DNA of 11,235 nucleotides, from positions 1 to 11,235 of the forward strand of contig CALSCQ010002427.1 in assembly GCA_943704525.1 (NCBI GenBank), in the 5' to 3' direction. Source of the stretch: Pigoraptor vietnamica (lineage: Eukaryota > Opisthokonta > Filasterea). A model generated the notes under the pieces. The model ran no database searches, was not told the DNA's origin, and was given only the letters and a program-made list of their open reading frames with translations. Position 1 is the first letter of the stretch. Every line of letters starts with the position of its first letter. Shown in pieces: positions 1-11,235 of this stretch. Both the position numbers and the translations under genes were made by a program.

Positions 1-73
1 AATCACGGTGTGCTCGCGGTGTCGGTCGGTGTGTGTGTGTGAGAGAGAGAGAGCGTGTGTGTGTGTGTGTGCC

Positions 74-119
<46 letters not shown>

Positions 120-358
120 GGGGGAGGGGGGGACGAGTCACTTTGCTATGTGGAAGCGGTGGGATGTGAGGGTGCAATTTGCTGAGCGCCTGTTGTATTA
201 TGTGGTGGTGTATGTGTTCGCACAAAGCATGTCATCACTCACGTACACACACACACCATGTGCACAATGTCATCACAGGCGTACACACACACGCACACTG
301 CGATGCCTCCATTCGCTGCATTGAGTCCATGACTTATGCCTCTCTGTGCCAATTGCAG
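1..358 (+). other. 3' part of a CFAP77-like gene intron
   Basis: No coding exon can be supported here. The stretch ends in a usable acceptor (TTGCAG at 353-358) that opens directly into the CFAP77-like exon at 359, so it is read as the downstream part of an intron. It carries a GT/GA/GT array at 29-116, a short G-rich patch (117-133) and scattered CA runs (245-300). The donor lies at or left of the window edge. The first bases, before GGTGTGC at 7-13, could be the tail of another exon, but nothing in the window confirms it. Confidence 0.6.
29..116. repeat. (GT)n microsatellite interrupted by (GA)n
   Basis: Alternating GT from 29 to 40, GA from 41 to 52, then GT to 116 with one CC interruption at 72-73. 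It lies in the intron preceding the CFAP77-like exon at 359. Six-frame translation gives only Cys-Val alternation, which is not protein. Confidence 0.95.
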
Positions 359-544
359 GCCGAGTACCGCAAGAGCCACGAGATTCGCGTGAAGGTCGGC
401 CCTGCGACGCGCAAGGACAAGGGCTCGGACCCCAAGCTCAACGACATCACATTCGGCATCACACGCCGGTGCGTCCCCTGCGGAGTGTCGCGCATGCGTG
501 CTCGAAACGTGTGCGTGTGCACGTGTGTCTGTGGTCTGTGTGTT

Positions 545-575
<31 letters not shown>

Positions 576-1293
576 ACGTGTATGCATGTTGTTAGTATTC
601 ATCAACTCCGAGTATGCCCGAAACGGCTTCTGCGCGACCATATTTTTCTTCCAGCACCACAGAATGGCCGACTCCCATGCCCGTTTTGACGTGTGCCGTT
701 TCCCCTTTCCCTCTTTAGGTCTTCGACGCCCATCAAGGACCTTCTCGCGAACAACTACCAGCACCAGTGGCTGGCGGAACAGCGCAAGGCACAGGAGGAG
801 AAGGAGGCGTCCAGGAAGAAGGCACGTGATCGGCCGCGTGCTGAGTGTGCGCAATTCGTATCCCACGCTCGTATCTGTTATTACCTTCGAACCGCTCTTC
901 CTCCTCTCTCCTCTCGCTCTCGCCTCTCTCTCTCCTTCTTCCTCGCTCTCCAACTCTTCACACACACACCCTTTTTTCTCGTGAAGTCGATGGACGCACG
1001 TCTACGATTTAAGCTGATCAGACATCTCTGCCCCTCTACCCCCTCCCCCAACCCCCCATGCTGCGCAGGCTGTCGCATACACGGCCACCACATCGACGCG
1101 GCGCGCCGTCGCGAGCAAGCCGCAAGACAAGCCCAGCGAGCTCTTCAAGATGGCCAAGTTCAAGGACGTTCCCGCCAAAATTCAGAGCTTCCGAGTCGTC
1201 AAGTGCGACGGCGGCGCGTGCGATGAGGGCGAATGCGTGGCTGAGAAGGCCGTCGGGGACGTGGCGTGCGACATGGCGCGGGTCGCTGTGTAG
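359..1293 (+). CDS. CFAP77: CFAP77-like ciliary protein, C-terminal three exons (5' partial)
   Basis: Cilia- and flagella-associated protein 77 (DUF4483 family) is a microtubule inner protein at the outer junction of the axonemal doublet, helping fix the B-tubule to the A-tubule. Exons are 359-468, 719-821 and 1069-1293 (TAG). The first gives AEYRKSHEIR and ends in FGITRR; splicing in phase 2 restores SSTPIKDLLANNYQ and a QHQWLAEQRKAQEEKEA helix, the family's FG..(R)PSTPI.DLL...Y...W signature as I recall it. The last exon gives KPSELFKMAKFKDVPAKIQS, matching the family's conserved K.F..V......F ending, followed by a Cys/Asp-rich tail. The second intron (822-1068) keeps frame only with a GC donor (AAG|GCACGT) or the weaker GTATCC donor at 858. 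The N-terminal half lies left of the window. Family assignment is from remembered motifs; an unrelated ciliary coiled-coil protein is the alternative. Confidence 0.7.
469..718 (+). other. CFAP77 phase-2 intron with GT array
   Basis: Donor GTGCGT at 469, acceptor CTCTTTAG ending at 718. The exon before ends two bases into an Arg codon and the exon after supplies the third. A nearly pure GT array occupies 549-575, preceded by degenerate GT-rich sequence from about 500, so the repeat lies in the donor-proximal half. A pyrimidine-rich stretch (698-716) precedes the acceptor. Confidence 0.75.
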
Positions 1294-1702
1294 AGGGACT
1301 GTGTCTGTGTGTATTCGACCGAATCGCCCTCGTATCCCTCTCTATATCGTGAGCCTCCATTCTCCCCTCTCTCTCTGTGACTTGCGTCGTCCGCGCGCGG
1401 CGTTTTCGTTGCACACTATCGTAATCCAATTCTGACCATCCACAATCGCCTGTGGACAACACGCGCGAGTATGCGTTTGCATGTGTACAGTCTCTTTCTT
1501 GCGTCCTGGCTGCGTGAGCGGCCGTAAAATGAAACCTGTGCGTAACCACTAACCCCTACGCTCTGCGTGCATGGGCCTGTGACCCGTGACGCTTACTTTA
1601 TGGAGGAGATATAGTTATATAGACTCGCAAAGCGCGCACACACACACACACACAACACACGCACGCATATGCCAGCGCAAACAAGCAAACTTCTGTGGCA
1701 CT
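1294..1702. other. Intergenic region between convergent 3' ends
   Basis: Lies between the CFAP77-like TAG and the TGA of the small minus-strand gene, so it must hold both 3' UTRs. I see no canonical AATAAA on either strand. It contains a CT-rich run at 1360-1380 and a (CA)n tract at 1637-1662. No coding potential is supported in either direction. Confidence 0.6.
1637..1662. repeat. (CA)n microsatellite
   Basis: About 26 bp of CA with one phase slip (CACAACAC), in the convergent intergenic region. Confidence 0.9.
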
Positions 1703-2027
1703 TCAAGCGAGGAACGCGCGCGTAAACAGCTCTCCAAAGCGGTCGATGTCTTCCGCTGCGAAGAGCTCCGCGTCGTCGTCGTACACGGTGATGTGTTCGA
1801 TGCCACCGTACCCCGGCGCCATGTGTCGCGCGCGCAGATTGGTGAGAAGACACAAGGCGGTCGCAAGATAGCACCAAAAGAAGCGGCTGGCCCTTCCGCC
1901 CGCGAGGGGGAGGCGCAGACGGCCCCACACCCCCGTGATAGTGCGTGCCCCACGCAGGGCTATTGCGGGCACTCGCGATGGCTTGCTCGAGCGCGGCGAC
2001 CATGGCGGGGTCGGGCTTCGTTGACAT
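1703..2027 (-). CDS. Small hypothetical single-pass membrane protein, two exons
   Basis: I do not recognise this protein. ATG at 2027 opens a good frame (MSTKPDPAMVAALEQAIASA) that degrades downstream, while a second frame ends convincingly (GGIEHITVYDDDAELFAAED, then FTRAFLA and TGA at 1703). They join through a 67-nt intron, 1887-1953, with donor GC|GTGGGG and acceptor GGGCCAG, both phase 2 and with a pyrimidine-rich stretch inside. Exons are 1954-2027 and 1703-1886, giving about 85 residues. The predicted product has an amphipathic N-terminus, one hydrophobic segment (FFWCYLATALCLLTNL), basic residues just after it, and an acidic C-terminal tail, the layout of a small organelle membrane subunit. 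An acceptor AAG six bases earlier would add two residues. The splice model is inference; only the two ORF pieces are seen directly. Confidence 0.45.
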
Positions 2028-2282
2028 TGACGTTTTTGTAACGTGTGTGGACCGCGGGCGGGGGGGGGGGGGGGGAGGAGTAAGTATGTGGGCGTGTGGT
2101 CGCTGTAGTAGCTATCAACAACAACAGGCCATGTTGTGAGAACGAGTTTGACAAACCAGCAGAAGAGTGTGCGTGCACGCAACATAAAATTGCACGCACA
2201 CACACGAGAAACACACGAGCACAAAAAGTCATGTCCTCACTCCTTAAATAGTATGTATGCACGCCATAGTCACGCATGCAGC
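2028..2282. other. Intergenic region with poly-G run
   Basis: Upstream of the small minus-strand gene and downstream of the Harbinger transposase. The clearest element is an uninterrupted 16-base G run on the plus strand (2060-2075), which is poly-C on the coding strand about 33 nt before the ATG. CA-rich degenerate sequence follows at 2185-2225. No gene is supported. Confidence 0.6.
2060..2075 (+). repeat. G16 homopolymer
   Basis: Sixteen consecutive G residues, flanked by G-rich sequence (CGGGC before, AGGAG after). It could fold as a G-quadruplex and may be length-variable. It lies in the presumed 5' flank of the minus-strand gene starting at 2027. Confidence 0.9.
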
Positions 2283-3504
2283 TTATCTCGAACGAACCTC
2301 ATAAATGCGCGTGTCGTCCTCGCTACCGTTGCTCTCATCGCACGACGAGTCCTCGTCTCCGTCGTGCGGCTCGACCGCCATGAATTTCTCCGGCACAAGC
2401 ACGCGCCAGTCGCGGCCACGCGTGACATCCTTGCGTATCAACGCAGCATCCGCAAAGACGCAAAAGTCCCCTGGCGTCTTCGTCTCGAGCTGGTCAAACA
2501 CGGGGTAGCGCGAGTTGTCGGCGTCCCGCCAGCCCGGCGCATTCACTGCCGTATAAAACAGCACGCCGGTGAGCGCAAAGCCGAAGACATGCTTGCAGCA
2601 CACAGGCACGGGCTCTTCCGTGTAGTTCGCATTCAGCTCTTCCCGCGTTCCAGTCTCCGCGTCGGCAACGCGCACCGTGTCGAAGAACGCGAAGCAGTTC
2701 TTCAGCGCGGGAAGGCGTTCGCTGACCATCTGCGACCACTCGCCATCGTGTCGGGCGCCGGCCAGGAGATCCACGTTTCGCGCAACTTACGGAGCGCCTT
2801 GACCACAATCGGCATGATGCGCCGCACGTGGAAGGACACGTGCGACGGCGGAAGGGCAAACACGTGCGCGACCTGCCACTCACGCGAAGGCGACGCCAGC
2901 CAGAACAGAGCGAGTCCCAGGGCCGTCGGCGCGTCCACCTCTCGCTGCGGCGGTTTGTTCTCTGCCGCCTTGCCAGCGGCAAGAGACTTCTCGTAAAGCG
3001 GCTGGAAGGCGCCGAGGAGGTACTGAAACGACGCGTCGTCGAGTCGCACCGCCTTGGCGAACGCGTTCGAATGGCGGTTGGCGTAGAGCACGCTCCACAG
3101 GCTGCCCGTGGACTCCGTCACTTCAGGGATCTCGAACTCGATCTTGCCGGACGCTTCGCCTTCCTGCCCGCGGCTTCATCGTTTGCCGTCGCCTTCGTCT
3201 GGGCTGCGTTGCACTGTCCCATAGTCGGCGTGGCGCTGCGTTGTTCCGCAGTGGGTGAGGCACTCGCAGGGCGGGGAACGTTCGGGACGAGCGCGTCCTT
3301 GTCGTTGGTGCGGGGAAGAGCGGCGTCACGCGGGGGCGCAGTGCAATCGGGAACTGCCGTGGCCGTCGCGTTTTTGGTCCCGCCAACAGCGCTTCCGTGG
3401 CTGGGCACCTTGGACGCAGCGCCAACCGCGGCGGTTGGGGGAGCCGGCATCCTGCGCTGACGCTTTGCCACTGTATTGGTATCGTCGGCTATCGGCTCCG
3501 GCAT
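2283..3504 (-). pseudogene. PIF/Harbinger-type (HARBI1-like) DDE transposase, frame-disrupted
   Basis: The minus strand encodes a Harbinger-superfamily transposase in pieces. Frame A (about 3175 to 2735) begins GKIEFEIPEVTES, carries a helix-turn-helix-like segment (ALFWLASPSREWQVAHVFAL, then HVSFHVRRI) and reaches the typical WISWP motif. The catalytic part (about 2735 to 2283) is in another frame: EWSQMVSERLPALKN, FAFFDTVRVAD, then FGFALTGVLFYTAVNAPGWR and CVFADAALI, as in DDE_Tnp_4. Candidate catalytic Asp residues are in FFDT, WRDAD and FADAA. A third frame supplies the only upstream ATG (3504) and an Ala/Pro/Thr-rich extension. No phase-compatible GT-AG pair rejoins frame A to the catalytic frame while keeping WISWP, so a 1-base frameshift near 2735 is favoured. 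The usual C-terminal Glu region is absent, replaced by an acidic tail (DGDEDSSCDESNGSEDD). Terminal inverted repeats were not found. Confidence 0.65.
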
Positions 3505-3862
3505 TGTGCGATCCCCTCCTTCCGCGCCGAGTGCCCCCTCCGATTGAACGGGATGACCAGCAATAGCCCGGCGTCCGGCGCTGTCAGAACATACGCGCCC
3601 CTCTTGTTCGTCCTCGCGTTTCCCGTGGCGGCGGTCGGTCGGGTTGCTTCAGCGGGTGGCGCGCGCGCGCCCCTCTTGTTGCTCCGTGCGACGTGGCGCT
3701 GAGGCGCGTCGGGCGCGTGGTCTGGACGGGAGGCCGCGCGCAAACGGGCGACCGCAATCGCCAACGGATTGTCGAGCTGATCCGGCCGGTCTGGGTCGGG
3801 ACGCGCCCAAGGGCAGCCGCGATCGCCATGGCATTGTGCATCATGGCCGTTTTCCGGTCCAT
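3489..3862 (-). other. Unassigned biased ORF upstream of the transposase
   Basis: Reading leftward, ATG at 3862 starts MDRKTAMMHNAMAIAAALGR in one frame. A second frame carries DNPLAIAVARLRAASRPDHA and runs to a TAG at 3489, with a duplicated NKRGA motif (SNKRGARAPP, then TNKRGAYVLTAPDAG). The third-position GC is high and even, as in neighbouring coding DNA, yet no single frame gives a clean gene and I recognise no domain. It could be a decayed second ORF of the transposon, a spliced upstream exon, or non-coding GC-rich DNA. The plus-strand frames here are no better. Confidence 0.25.
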
Positions 3863-3874
3863 GGTTGAAGGCTG

Positions 3875-3955
3875 AGTGTATGTGTATGTGTGTATGTGTG
3901 TGTATGTGTGTGTGTGTGTGTGCGTGCGGTGTGTGTGTGTGTGTGTGTGTGTGCC

Positions 3956-4007
<52 letters not shown>

Positions 4008-4022
4008 TGTGTGTGTGTGTGT
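3875..4022. repeat. Long (GT)n array
   Basis: About 148 bp of GT with sparse A, C and CC interruptions (3881-3905 degenerate, 3951-4022 nearly pure). It lies between the poly(A) signal of the PSMD5-like gene and the transposase region, hence intergenic. Confidence 0.95.
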
Positions 4023-4139
4023 CTTTGTTTTGTTCGATACTATTGTGTGTCGTCTGCCCCCATATTCAAAACGACTGCCACTAAAACCCGAAAAGATTTG
4101 TCTGGACGTGTCTGGACACACGTTATATCGAGGGGTTCC

Positions 4140-4145
4140 TTTATT
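4140..4145 (-). terminator. Poly(A) signal AATAAA abutting the PSMD5 stop
   Basis: On the coding strand the PSMD5 TGA (4148-4146) is followed with no gap by AATAAA (4145-4140). This predicts a 3' UTR of roughly 10-30 nt. The hexamer is canonical and is the only exact one I find just downstream of any gene stop here. Confidence 0.6.
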
Positions 4146-7810
<3,665 letters not shown>

Positions 7811-8462
7811 TCTCCTCTCTCCTCCCAAGACGAAGCCTCCTGCCGAGAGTGCAAGTGCTCAGAGTGAAACACTTTGTCGACTGTCCTATCCACTTTCAGC
7901 GTTTTGACCTGACTGTTACGATTTGTTACAGCTGATCTGGAAAGTTGCTTCCGACATTACCCGAGGCCGGCGCAGTGTACGGACAGAGCGGCCCGGTAGA
8001 TGAGACTGAAGTGCAGTCACTGAGTGAAGTTCGATTTGCATGTGAGCCGTTCAGTTACCCGAAAATTACACTCCGAACGTTGCTCGATCGAAGGGAGAGT
8101 ACGCGTATATTCACTCCAGCGTCGGCACGCAGGCCCGTGACGCCGCGGGAAATGCACAGCCGGGCCGGTCGGCCGGCCGGGACGCTCCTCGGCGGCTGCC
8201 AACAGACGCGCCGAGGGGAATTACGAGAAGAAAGAAGACTGAAGAGAAAACGCGACTATAAATACAATGGAGAAATATGGGACGCGGGAAAAGCGAATAG
8301 CTACGTTAGAGGAAGGGGAGGAACCGGTTGGTCGCACTCGATCATTTGCAACTGGCAGTCCGGCGACGATCTCAGCAGAACACACATCGACGGTCTAGCC
8401 CAGTCGAACCGACTTGTTATCCGAGAGCGAGTCGCTGGCCGAGTTCTTGCCGCGTTGCACGG
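7811..8462. other. Intergenic: PSMD5 promoter side and LRR-PLAT 3' flank
   Basis: Both flanking genes run on the minus strand. No coding exon is supported. The bases just above the PSMD5 ATG are purine-rich in the transcript (GGAGGAGAGAGGAGA). A GC-rich block at 8159-8216 contains the palindrome GGCCGGCC (8171-8178) and an 8-bp inverted repeat, CCTCGGCG at 8187-8194 against CGCCGAGG at 8209-8216 with a 14-base loop. A TATAAATA box-like sequence lies at 8257-8264 on the plus strand, three bases before an ATG with a 42-codon ORF; I do not call it a gene. Confidence 0.55.
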
Positions 8463-8780
8463 TTACGGCTGGAGCACGACGTAGTCCGTACCGATGAGGG
8501 CGTTGGGGCACGCGAACACAACCGTCTGCGTGCGCAGCGACAGCGTGACCGTGTCGCACTTCCAGGGATCGCCGACGCGCGTGGAGCGCATCTTAAGAGC
8601 CACGATCGACCCGACGTCAATGCCCGTACGCTGAAATCTCCACGTCGTCCCGGCGCCGAGCGAGGCGGCAATTTGTATCTCGCCGCTCTCGAGTCCGTTG
8701 GGCCCGACCGCCGCGCACATCACTGGACCCGAAGTTCCTGCACCATCGCTGTTTGACGTGGTCACGACGATCGTGTATGT
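8463..8780 (-). other. PLAT/LH2 domain coding segment
   Basis: About 105 C-terminal residues match the PLAT beta-sandwich pattern in order: Y.i.V.T....AGT at the start, a Gly-rich second strand (GLESGEIQIAASLGAG), F.R.G.D.G.i..l, then D.W.cd.V.l and v.F.C..al. PLAT domains commonly bind lipids or membrane proteins (lipoxygenases, polycystins). No lipoxygenase or polycystin catalytic or membrane region is present here, so the domain is a terminal module of a repeat protein. Confidence 0.75.
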
Positions 8781-11235
8781 TGCTGAGCCGGGTGTTGCTG
8801 CCGCTGACGAGCGCGAGGACGAAGGCTGCGTGGAAACCGAAACCATTGTCGCCGACGCAGTGGGCTGTGCGGCGGAAGTTGAAGGGGATTGCTCAGATGC
8901 CACCATCGTCGAGATGGGCCCCGCCGACGCCGACGGCTGTTGGGGCGTTGCCACTAACGATTGTCCCGTGGCCGAAGAAGCCCCTCCAATGCTGACTGCG
9001 GCAGAGTTGGCGGGCGTCGTGGAGTCCGGCATTGCGGCTGTGCTCGGGATGGCCGGTGATGGAGACGAAGGTGCGGTAGATGCGATCGCGGAAAGACTGG
9101 CGGACGGCACCGTGGTGAAGGAGTTGTTGCGCACACCTGTCAGGAAAGATAGGACCGTAAGAACGATTGGAATTGCGCATCGGCAGTTCGCAGTGGTCGA
9201 GCCGGCAAGTGCGTCAAGTCGGTCACTCGTCTGATCTTGCGAAATAGCTCGTGGAGGAAAGCAACGTCTTGCGCGTAGAAACTTGTGCGCATTCAACACA
9301 AATTACTTTTCTCACACACCGTAAGGCAAGGGGCACGTGCACGTGACGAGATCGCCGCTGCGGCGGCGGAGCTGGACCTGCTCGGCGGTGTTCCCGAGCG
9401 CTGTTCGAAAACAGGAGGGAAATTTTTCGAATCAGCCAAATAAGGTGAAAAAAATTGTTGTGCGAGAAATTAATACAAATTTACGCGCGCGGCACGCAGC
9501 ACTCACCAAATTCGCCGATGTACATCAGGCCGTTGTCGCCGTCGCGGCCGCAATACGACGGCTCCACAGGCACGTACATGCCCGCAGACGACACCGCAAC
9601 AGTGACGACGACCGTTTCCTTGGGCGGATATACAGTAGTAGTAACTGGGGGTGGCGTTACAGTCACGGGCACGAGGGATGTGGACGTTACGACCACGGAA
9701 GCTGTCACGGTAACGGGCACGATCGAAGTAACTGGAACCGTGACCGCGTAGATCGAGATGGAGGTGGTCGGCACACAATATGGCGTCGCAATTCCGGTCG
9801 AGCTGACGGACGTTGTTATCGTCGCCATTGTAGTAGGGGATGCGGCGACACTCGCCGCGGTTGTAGGAACACAGTACCCAGGGATGCTGCACGGCGCAAC
9901 GCAGCGCCCGTTGAAAAGCAGCGTGCCGGCCTTGCACGAAACGCACGCGTTGTCGGACGTTGTGGTGCACGTCACGCACGACGGATCGCAGACAATTTTC
10001 AGCCGATCGGCGCATTTTGTCGGATCGAAATTCCCTGACGCAACGACGCTAATGCCATTTGCAGAGAACGAGGCCAGCAGAGCGGCATCAATGCACAGGG
10101 AGACATCGTTTGTGAGCGTAACTCCACCATACACCGCACGAAGATTCAGAAGCCCGGTGACGTTCGCGAGCCTGCTGTTGAAGCTGATCGTCAGGCCCAC
10201 TCTGTAGTCCGTGTCGCCGTTCACAACGTCAGGGGATGCGACCGTCTGCAGCCCCGCGAGGCCGTTGACGTTGCGCAGGAGCGAGTTCGTGCTGATGAGA
10301 AGCCCCATGGTCGTCGACGACAGCGACGCGAGGCCGTCGATTGTCTCGAGGCGGTCGTTGTTCGAGATGGAGCAGTAGTGTTGGTTGGCACCGGCGCACG
10401 CAACGGCCGTGAGCGAACGGAAGCCGGTGATGCGCGCGAGTGCGGGGTTGTCCGTGATGATGAAGGGACCGCACCCAATGTACTCTGCGACGGGGAAACC
10501 GGCGATTTCGGACAGCACCGCGTTGCCGCGGATCCACACGCGCGGTCCAAATCGTCCCTGCTCGCCGCGCAGCGCATAGTACGTGTCGCGCGAGCATATT
10601 TCGGTGGTGCCGAACTGTTGGATGAGAATGTTGAGGTTCGACTGAAGGCGGAGGTCGCAGCCGATGAGCGTGAGCGCGGGAAATCCGTCGACCCTGGTGA
10701 GCGTGGGGTTGTCGATGATTTGCACGGCGCCGGCAGCAGCAAGCGACGGAAATCCGTCGGTGAGTGCTGCAAGGCGCGCGTTCGCGGCAACGCGCACACG
10801 GCCAACGACAGTTGAAAGCGCGGGAAACGGGCGAATGGCCGTGAGCGAGGGATGGCCGATAATGTCCACGCTTCCCTTGACGGTGTCGAGCGCGCTGAGG
10901 CCCGCAAACGTGAATGTCGCCATCGCACCGTTCATAACAACAAGAGAGCCGGAAAGTAGCGTCAGCGACGGCATGCTCGGAAACGCCTCGAGCGCCAGGT
11001 TACCCGACATGATGATGGACCGCAGGGTGTCCAGACGAGGGAACGCCCCAATGCTTCGAAGCGCCGCGTTGTCCAAAATTACCATCCCGTCGCTGGTGCT
11101 GCGAATGTTCGTCAGGCGGTCGAACGAGCCAACGGACGTGAGGGCGCCGTTCCCAGTGATGTAGATCGATCCCTTGATAGTCTCGAGTGAGGGCATGCCG
11201 CCGATGCTGGCAAGTTTCGCGTTTCCCCGCACTTT
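8463..11235 (-). CDS. LRR (receptor-L type) - Cys-rich - Ser/Thr-rich - PLAT protein, 5' partial
   Basis: Exons are 9507 to the window edge, 9320-9400, and 8463-9235 (TAA), joined by 106-nt and 84-nt introns (donors GTGAGT and GTGTGT, all phase 1). The first exon has at least 15 repeats of about 24 residues with the form I..N..L..I.GFP.L..I.G, as in receptor L domains (for example DNPTLTRVDGFPALTLIGCD). A Cys knot follows (CDPSCVTC, then CVSCKAG), then Ser/Thr/Val-rich sequence and YCGRDGDNGLMYIGEF. The middle exon gives ALGNTAEQVQLRRRSGDLVT and CTCPLPY. The last exon has a short hydrophobic stretch (IPIVLTVLSFLTGV), a Ser/Thr/Pro/Ala-rich stalk, and a PLAT/LH2 domain (YTIVVTTSNSDGAGTSG, DVGSIVALKMRS, GDPWKCDTVTLS, FACPNAL). 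No in-frame ATG precedes that domain nearby, so it needs upstream exons. Probably secreted or surface-bound; ligand unknown. The N-terminus lies beyond the window. Confidence 0.65.

Larger units (their letters stand above)
3505..4145. other. Region between PSMD5 3' end and transposase
   Basis: Contains the PSMD5 poly(A) signal, about 115 bp of AT-richer sequence (4023-4139) consistent with a cleavage region, the GT array, and the unassigned GC-rich ORF stretch. A 15-bp direct repeat sits at 3594-3608 and 3666-3680, spaced 72 bp. No complete gene is supported. Confidence 0.5.

Noticed and set aside
55-324. Plus-strand ORF beginning with Cys-Val alternation
   Set aside because: The frame is open only because (GT)n has no stop; no non-repeat part resembles protein.
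2136-2996. 286-codon plus-strand ORF
   Set aside because: It is antisense to the transposase catalytic region; the minus strand gives recognisable Harbinger motifs and the plus strand none.
2283-3870. Complete Harbinger element with terminal inverted repeats
   Set aside because: I could not find matching inverted ends or a 3-bp target duplication by eye, so only the gene is annotated.
7945-8484. 179-codon plus-strand ORF in the intergenic region
   Set aside because: It lacks an ATG at its start, shows no domain, and overlaps the end of the LRR-PLAT exon on the other strand.
8698-9234. Plus-strand acidic/Ala-rich ORF
   Set aside because: Mirror image of the Ser/Thr/Pro-rich stalk on the minus strand, whose frame leads directly into the PLAT domain.
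9481-9506. TAA at 9481 as the end of the LRR protein
   Set aside because: A consensus GTGAGT donor precedes it, and splicing joins in phase to two further exons with protein-like sequence; the unspliced tail is eight residues without family features.

Overview
This is a stretch of nuclear DNA from an intron-rich, GC-rich eukaryote that almost certainly builds a motile cilium. The evidence is: (1) genes broken into many small exons with GT-AG introns of about 65-410 nt; (2) long (GT)n/(CA)n arrays, confined to introns and intergenic DNA; (3) an axonemal microtubule inner protein (CFAP77 type) beside a proteasome assembly chaperone (PSMD5 type); (4) a surface-type leucine-rich-repeat protein ending in a PLAT domain. 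Proposed stops are TAG (CFAP77), TGA (PSMD5 and a small gene) and TAA (LRR-PLAT), so the standard genetic code fits. A free-living flagellated protist such as a choanoflagellate or apusomonad is possible, but the sequence alone cannot name the lineage.

Layout from left to right. 1-358 is the 3' part of an intron with a GT array. 359-1293 (+) holds the last three exons of a CFAP77-like gene. 1703-2027 (-) holds a two-exon gene for an unrecognised small membrane protein, convergent with CFAP77. 2283-3504 (-) holds a PIF/Harbinger (HARBI1-like, DDE_Tnp_4) transposase whose reading frame is broken at least once, with an unassigned compositionally biased ORF upstream. 3875-4022 is a long GT array. 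4146-7810 (-) is a complete 12-exon PSMD5-like gene that I could splice from start to stop (about 515 codons), with all phases matching. 7811-8462 is intergenic. From 8463 to beyond the right edge (-) runs one probable gene: at least 15 receptor-L-type leucine-rich repeats, a Cys-rich knot, Ser/Thr-rich stalks and a C-terminal PLAT domain, joined through two short phase-compatible introns.

Except for CFAP77, all genes lie on the minus strand. They do not form a functional unit: this is a gene-dense chromosomal segment with a ciliary structural gene, a housekeeping proteasome gene, a degenerate transposase and a lineage-specific surface protein. The points most worth following are the LRR-PLAT architecture, the apparent GC-AG intron in CFAP77, the 33-nt micro-exon and stop-abutting poly(A) signal in PSMD5, the donor-proximal placement of dinucleotide arrays in introns, and the broken Harbinger gene.
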